32,943 nt of DNA from Clostridia bacterium. GTDB taxonomy: Bacteria > Bacillota > Clostridia > Christensenellales > Aristaeellaceae. Below the pieces are notes generated by a model, which made no database searches, was not told the DNA's origin, and saw nothing but the letters and a program-made list of their open reading frames with translations. Of this stretch, positions 29,690 through 32,943 are shown one piece after another. Positions within the stretch are counted from its first letter, which is position 1. Each line of letters begins with the position of its first letter. Location: NCBI GenBank assembly GCA_017433405.1, contig JAFRHH010000088.1, positions 1 through 32,943 on the forward strand, written 5' to 3'. The position numbers were made by a program, and so were the translations under genes.

Positions 29690-29753
29690 AGAGAACATCG
29701 GACAATAACCTGTGATCATACACCTTTCATTTGTTAGCTGTCTGGTGTTCTCT
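29690..29753 (+). other. Long imperfect inverted repeat starting at the predicted +1
   Basis: AGAGAACA (29690), GACA and TAAC pair with GTTA, TGTC and TGTTCTCT (ending 29753), interrupted by a 3x3 and a small internal loop; the apical loop is about 23 bases. As RNA it would be a 64-nt stem-loop beginning at the first transcribed bases. There is no T run after it, so it is not a plain terminator. Confidence 0.6.
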
Positions 29754-29765
29754 TCTGTTGTGCCC

Positions 29766-29798
29766 TTTCCTCTGTGAACAGCAGTTCACATCTGCCAT
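29766..29798 (-). repeat. Dispersed leader element, copy D (downstream of mntP)
   Basis: On the minus strand ATGGCAGATGTG, then AACTGCTGTTCACAGAGG. It contains a clean palindrome GTGAAC-TGCT-GTTCAC (29774-29789). Unlike the other copies it lies after a gene (16 bases past the mntP stop) and is followed by a 22-codon ORF beginning MADVNCCSQRK, not by a recognisable gene. Confidence 0.65.
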
Positions 29799-29814
29799 TC
29801 TCCTGTGATATTGA

Positions 29815-30381
29815 TCAGCCGAGAACGCCAAGATGCTCCAGCAGGATCTTCGTCCCCATGGCAATCAGGATGATCCCGCCCGCCAGTTCCGCTTTGGAAC
29901 GGTATTTCTCGCCAAAGCGGCTGCCGAGCCACACCCCCAGGACGGAGAACGCGAACGTAATCGCCCCGATCAGAAGAACCGCCGCGATGATATCGACCTT
30001 CAGGAAGGCGAACGTCACTCCCGCGGCCAGGGCGTCGATGCTGTCGGCAATCGCCAGGGGCAGCATCACCTTCGGGGAAAAGGAGTCGTTCAGCGGTTTG
30101 AACTTTTCCCGTGATTCCCTGATCATGCTCAGGCCGATCAGGCCCAGCAGCACAAAGGCGATCCAGTGATCGATTTTTTCAATGAAGGACTGAAAGCCGG
30201 TTCCGAGCAGATAGCCCAGCAGGGGCATGAGCGCCTGGGCGCCGCCAAACCAGAGCCCTGTGATGAGATAGTGCTTAATTTCCGCCTTTCCGACCGATAA
30301 GCCCTTGCAGATGGCGATGGCGAAGGCGTCCATGGAAAGCCCGACCGCAATGATCACCAGTTCCCAAAAGCTCATCCCCAT
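29815..30381 (-). CDS. mntP: Putative manganese efflux pump MntP
   Basis: The 188-residue protein has six membrane segments and the two repeated MntP motifs: [16 protein letters not shown] near the start and [16 protein letters not shown] in the middle, each with an acidic residue likely to bind Mn2+. The length and the ending ([18 protein letters not shown]) fit the family. It exports Mn2+ to limit manganese toxicity. The start lies at 30381 after GGAGGAGG. No yybP-ykoY manganese riboswitch could be recognised in the 70-base leader, although a short hairpin followed by TCTTTTT is present there. Confidence 0.93.
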   Translation of the reverse strand: MGMSFWELVIIAVGLSMDAFAIAICKGLSVGKAEIKHYLITGLWFGGAQALMPLLGYLLGTGFQSFIEKIDHWIAFVLLGLIGLSMIRESREKFKPLNDSFSPKVMLPLAIADSIDALAAGVTFAFLKVDIIAAVLLIGAITFAFSVLGVWLGSRFGEKYRSKAELAGGIILIAMGTKILLEHLGVLG

Positions 30382-30450
30382 CCCTCCTCCACCTTCATCC
30401 TTAGCCCGCAGGCATAAAAAGAAGCGGCAGCCGCTCCCTTCGCGGTTATC

Positions 30451-30478
30451 ATCATACCATAAAATGGCCGGTTTTCAA
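30451..30478 (-). promoter_or_regulatory. Promoter of mntP
   Basis: On the minus strand TTGAAA (30478-30473), 16 bases, TATGAT (30456-30451). The leader, about 65 bases, contains AGCGG-CTG-CCGCT followed by TCTTTTT, which could act as a small attenuator. The -35 lies within two direct CCGGTTTTC copies (30468 and 30486). Confidence 0.55.
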
Positions 30479-30525
30479 CAGAGAACCGGTTTTCTTATAT
30501 GTTCTTTCGCAAAAGCTTCCCTTCC

Positions 30526-31059
30526 CTACCCCCGGATCACCTGGACCGGCATCCGCCGCAGGCTGGCGGCCTTCAGGATCCGCCCGGTTTCCCCCGGATG
30601 CCCGGTCACCAGGGCGATGACCTTCGCGCTTCGGCGAACCATCCATTCGCTCCTTTCCCGGAGGGCCTCCTCGCTCAGGACCGCCGCCATGACCCGGACA
30701 TATTCCGCGCGACTGAGCAGCTCCCGGTAGCTTTTTCGCCATTTCCCGTCCCACTCCTCGTCGAAATCCGGCGAGGGGATCGCTGCGATCAGATGCAGCT
30801 CCGGCCGGGTCTGCTGCAGGCGGACCACGATCTCCGCCGCCCAGAGATCCGTCCCCTCGTTCAGCCCGGAGACGAAGGTCGTATACCCTTCGGAAACCGC
30901 TTTCAGGATACTGTTTTCCAGCTCAACCCGAATATCGTCCTCCGTCCGTTTCAGGAAAGCGGGATGCGGCCCCGTCAGGCAGCATCTTTTTTTCTGCCAC
31001 GGATCCCGCATTTCGCTCCGCGCCTGCGCCGGTCCCTTTCGCTCCGCCCGCCTCTCCAT
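30526..31059 (-). CDS. YpsA/DUF1273-like SLOG-superfamily protein
   Basis: The start is 31059 (GGAAAGG upstream) or an ATG at 31011 (GCGGAG upstream), which would give MRDPWQKKRCCLTGPHPAFL. From there CCLTGPHP is the first Rossmann-like strand and loop, followed by FVSGLNEGTDLWAAEIVVRL, the GxxxGxDxxAAE motif of YpsA-like proteins, and HLIAAIPSPDFDEEW, then YVRVMAAVLSEEALRERSEW and VIALVTGHPGETGRILKAAS. These correspond to the nucleotide- or nucleotide-sugar-binding SLOG fold. YpsA in Bacillus is linked to cell division and stress; SLOG domains also act as nucleotide sensors in defence systems. Here it stands alone. Confidence 0.82.
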   Translation of the reverse strand: MERRAERKGPAQARSEMRDPWQKKRCCLTGPHPAFLKRTEDDIRVELENSILKAVSEGYTTFVSGLNEGTDLWAAEIVVRLQQTRPELHLIAAIPSPDFDEEWDGKWRKSYRELLSRAEYVRVMAAVLSEEALRERSEWMVRRSAKVIALVTGHPGETGRILKAASLRRMPVQVIRG

Positions 31060-31219
31060 CGCCTTTCCGCCCCCCTTCGGTTCATTCGCGGGTATTGTAT
31101 CACGTTTTTAGTTTTCTTTAAAGCAGATTTTATTGTTTTGGGTTTATTTTTCGTGTTTTTCAGTGTAGATGAACCGTCTCTCTAAGTTCCCAGCGTTTAT
31201 ATTTTTCATTCCGCAGCAC

Positions 31220-31241
31220 GAAAGGACCGTCCCTCTGTGTT
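31220..31241 (+). repeat. GGACCGTCCC-type repeat, left copy
   Basis: GAAAGGACCGTCCCTCTGTGTT; the right copy at 31413 reads AAAAGGACCGTCCCCGTGTGTT. Together they flank the transposase remnant. The core GGACCGTCCC is a near-palindrome similar to the arms of the repeats in the prophage. Confidence 0.65.
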
Positions 31242-31256
31242 CTTGCATGTTATGCT

Positions 31257-31409
31257 TTGCGAAAAGAGCATGAATACAGGAATTCTAGCAATCCAGCAGA
31301 AAAAGAAAACGACCTGGTGGTTGCCGGACGACAAAAACATAATGGAATGAGTTGGTCCAAAGACGGAAGCGGTAGCCTGGCGGTAATCACTGTTGAATAC
31401 AGAAATTAA
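31257..31409 (+). pseudogene. Remnant of a transposase C-terminus
   Basis: In the frame ending at the TAA of 31407, the DNA reads EHEYRNSSNPAEKENDLVVA, then GRQKHNGMSWSKDGSGSLAV followed by ITVEYRN. The HNGMSWSKDGSGSLA segment resembles the end of transposases of the ISLre2/UPF0236 kind, in which a G-[MR]-x-W-S-x-x-G-x-x-x-[LM]-A motif is near the C-terminus. The family call is tentative. Nothing of the rest of the enzyme is left. It is bracketed by GGACCGTCCC repeats, which may be element ends. The region 31060-31551 has no other credible gene; a 121-codon minus-strand frame covering it is rejected. Confidence 0.5.
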
Positions 31410-31412
31410 CAC

Positions 31413-31444
31413 AAAAGGACCGTCCCCGTGTGTTCCCCGTGTGT
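31413..31444 (+). repeat. GGACCGTCCC-type repeat, right copy
   Basis: AAAAGGACCGTCCCCGTGTG followed by TTCCCCGTGTGTTCC, so the GTGTGTTCC half is itself doubled. It begins four bases after the stop of the transposase remnant, in the position of a terminal repeat. Confidence 0.65.
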
Positions 31445-31551
31445 TCCTGTTCCCGCGAAAAATTTGTTCTAATCGACAGGGTTGAAGGGAGCGGATGTAG
31501 AAATATACGCCGGAATGCTCATTTTTTGTTGGGAAAGGAAGGACTGCCAAA

Positions 31552-32187
31552 ATGCGAATTGCTCTGATCAATGAAAACAGTCAGGCCGCGAAGAACAGCC
31601 TGATCGAAGCCACCCTGAAGAAGGTTGTGGAGCCCATGGGGCACACGGTGGACAATTACGGCATGTACGCGGCGGACGACGAGGCCCAGCTGACCTACGT
31701 CCAGTGCGGCCTGCTGGCCTCCATCCTGCTGACCTCCGGCGCGGCGGATTACGTGGTTACCGGCTGCGGCACGGGCGAAGGCGCCATGCTAGCCTGCAAC
31801 AGCTTCCCCGGCGTGATCTGCGGCCATCTGGTGGATCCGTCGGACGGGTTCATGTTCGCCCAGATCAACGACGGCAACTGCGTCGCCCTCCCCTTCGCGA
31901 AGGATTTCGGCTGGGGCGCGGAGCTGAAGCTGGAAATGATCTTCCAGCAGCTCTTCGGCTTTGGCCACGGCAACGGCTATCCGAAGGAGCGGGTTGTGCC
32001 GGAGCAGCGGAACAAGAAAATCCTCGACGGGGTCAAGGCCGTGACCTATCGGACGCTGCCCGAGATTCTGGAGGATCTGGATCCCGACTTCGTCAGAGCG
32101 ACCCTCGCCGGCGCGAAGTTTAAGGATCTCTTCTTCGCCAGCTGCAAGGACGAGATCATCGCCGAAGCCGTGAAGAAGTTCTGCTGA
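31552..32187 (+). CDS. RpiB/LacA/LacB-family sugar-phosphate isomerase
   Basis: The 211-residue protein starts at 31552 after AAGGAAGG. It begins MRIALINENSQAAKNSLIEA and has the RpiB core: DYVVTGCGTGEGAMLACNSF, which corresponds to the GxCGTGxGxxxxAN active-site loop, followed by PGVICGHLVDP. RpiB itself is about 150 residues; this one has a C-terminal extension of some 60 residues (FRVKL-like helix set: DLDPDFVRATLAGAKFKDLF). RpiB-family members interconvert ribose-5-P and ribulose-5-P or related sugars such as galactose-6-P. The specific substrate cannot be read from sequence. A terminator follows. Confidence 0.88.
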   Translation: MRIALINENSQAAKNSLIEATLKKVVEPMGHTVDNYGMYAADDEAQLTYVQCGLLASILLTSGAADYVVTGCGTGEGAMLACNSFPGVICGHLVDPSDGFMFAQINDGNCVALPFAKDFGWGAELKLEMIFQQLFGFGHGNGYPKERVVPEQRNKKILDGVKAVTYRTLPEILEDLDPDFVRATLAGAKFKDLFFASCKDEIIAEAVKKFC

Positions 32188-32195
32188 GAAGCCCC

Positions 32196-32229
32196 AAAAA
32201 AGCACGCCGATGTCGGTGTGCTTTTTTTT
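32196..32229 (+). terminator. Rho-independent terminator after the RpiB-family gene
   Basis: A GCACGCCG/CGGTGTGC stem (one G-T pair) with a short loop is flanked by AAAAAA on the left and TTTTTTTT on the right. The A run makes it potentially bidirectional, serving the convergent gene at 32276 as well. Confidence 0.9.
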
Positions 32230-32275
32230 GTGTAAAACGAGTTTTCGTCGGGCAACGGGATGCGTGGAAAGAACC

Positions 32276-32818
32276 TCACGCGGCGGGCTGCTGTTCTTCC
32301 GCTTCAGCGTCCTCCGGTTCCCCGTAGGGTTCCCCCTGTGCGTTGGTCATGACTTTCAGTTCGTTGTATACATTTTCCGGCCCCTCACCGAAATTGAAGG
32401 CCACGGAGCTGCGAATCAGCTGGCCGCCGGCCAGTTCCCGCATGACGACCCGGGCGGCCGCCTCGTTCTCCTTCGCGTACTGAAAGGTGATCTTCACGTT
32501 ATAACCCGCCTTTTCAAATGGGCGGATCCACTTGTTCAGCATTTCCTCCGTGCTGGTTCCCACGATCGGCAGAATCACGTTGGTGCCGGCCATATCGCTT
32601 TCCAGGAACGTCTCCACCGCGTCCTCGAAAATCTTCATGCCCTCTTCATGCACCGATCCGGCCGCAGCGCCGTGGCTGTCCACATATTCCGGAATGGCAC
32701 CCTTGATCACGTCCACGTCCATGATGAAGGCGCCCATTTCCTCGCTGCGGGGATCGCAGATCCGGGTGGACTTTCCGGAGGCCGGCAGCCCCAGCACCAG
32801 GAGCATCTTAATCCTCAT
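32276..32818 (-). CDS. P-loop kinase / zeta-toxin-like ATPase
   Basis: The start could be the ATG at 32818 or that at 32806, which has GAGGA five bases ahead; both give a protein of about 176-180 residues that begins (MRIK)MLLVLGLPASGKST with the Walker A motif GLPASGKST. It continues with MDVDVIKGAIPEYV and a helix, then a later strand (NVILPIVGTSTEEMLNKWIR) and an Arg-rich lid (ENEAAARVVMRELAGGQLIR). The pattern is that of the zeta toxin/AAA_33 kinase group, where the acceptor is a nucleotide sugar or small molecule. No antitoxin gene (epsilon) is visible, so a house-keeping kinase is possible. An acidic low-complexity tail (EPEDAEAEEQQPAA) ends it. Confidence 0.72.
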   Translation of the reverse strand: MRIKMLLVLGLPASGKSTRICDPRSEEMGAFIMDVDVIKGAIPEYVDSHGAAAGSVHEEGMKIFEDAVETFLESDMAGTNVILPIVGTSTEEMLNKWIRPFEKAGYNVKITFQYAKENEAAARVVMRELAGGQLIRSSVAFNFGEGPENVYNELKVMTNAQGEPYGEPEDAEAEEQQPAA

Positions 32819-32878
32819 GCCGGTGCGGCACCGGCACAAATAGGAATGAAAACGGGAGCCGCAAAATTACCCGCTTTC

Positions 32879-32887
32879 TGGTATACT
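32879..32887 (+). promoter_or_regulatory. Extended -10 promoter for a gene that starts at or after the window end
   Basis: TGGTATACT is a TG-n-TATACT extended -10. About 30 bases downstream a TAGGAGG ribosome site lies inside a short palindrome GAGTTGCACGCAACTC (32925-32940). The gene itself would lie beyond the window. Confidence 0.45.
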
Positions 32888-32943
32888 ACGCTTGAGAGAG
32901 GCACACTACAAAGCACGGTAGGAGGAGTTGCACGCAACTCATC

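Noticed and set aside
30382..30450. yybP-ykoY manganese riboswitch upstream of mntP
   Set aside because: The conserved GGGGAGUAG and loop motifs are not found; only a short hairpin with a T run is present.
31206..31571. 121-codon minus-strand frame over the repeat region
   Set aside because: It reads across both GGACCGTCCC repeats and the transposase remnant in reverse, and has no ribosome site or family resemblance.

Overview
The window looks like a GC-rich, strongly Shine-Dalgarno-driven member of the Clostridia, probably a gut or rumen Christensenellales-type bacterium. This is an inference from the protein families present (DUF3842, MntP, YpsA-like, GHKL-fused amino acid ABC ATPase, BspA-like repeat protein) and from codon use. 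No rRNA, tRNA, integrase or CRISPR array was found.

Region 1 (1-7386, + strand) is the end of a contractile-tail prophage or tail-derived element: tape-measure C-terminus, a truncated tail gene, a membrane/coiled-coil protein, a holin, baseplate hub, spike, gp25-like wedge, baseplate J, tail protein I, an NlpC/SH3 endolysin and a baseplate plug. No tail fibre follows. It carries palindromic GGGACAGGGGGACGG-type repeats. An AT-rich minus-strand two-gene cassette (acetyltransferase-like plus a small partner) sits between spike and wedge, beside a decayed second copy of the wedge gene. Region 2 (7387-12502, +) holds a GH36 alpha-galactosidase, a secreted leucine-rich-repeat/SH3 protein and a PstS-like binding protein. 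It ends at a bidirectional terminator. Region 3 (12643-18344, -) has a secreted duplicated-domain protein, a PPC/DUF296 protein, an amino acid ABC permease with a frameshifted ATPase fused to a GHKL domain, and a frameshifted GGDEF/EAL membrane protein.

Region 4 (18499-24495) is the main find. It is a minus-strand operon in the order Csx20-like protein, MATE transporter, HD-less Cas10-like cyclase, a 580-residue RAMP protein that reads as a Cas7-like domain fused to Csx10, a Csx19-like protein, and a 49-codon ORF with a helix-turn-helix look. This is a compact type III-D-like effector set without cas6, cas1/2, separate cas7 genes or a CRISPR array in the window. Its promoter lies back to back with a strong plus-strand promoter that makes a structured leader or small RNA with three hairpins capped by the same CCCAAG apex and ending in an intrinsic terminator. 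A CRISPR-independent or trans-guided nucleotide-signalling defence system is a reasonable hypothesis.

Region 5 (24740-29644, +) is an operon of a stand-alone 5'-nucleotidase C-terminal domain, a MoxR ATPase, a DUF58 protein, a lipoprotein and a DUF3842 protein. Region 6 (29645-32943) has an orphan strong promoter reading into a long inverted repeat, mntP, a YpsA/SLOG-like protein, a transposase remnant between GGACCGTCCC repeats, an RpiB-family isomerase and a P-loop kinase/zeta-like protein.

A dispersed leader element (ATGGCAGACGTG, then about TGYYGTTCACAGAGGAGG) recurs at four clear and one weak position, mostly just before start codons of unrelated genes, including the Csx19-like gene.
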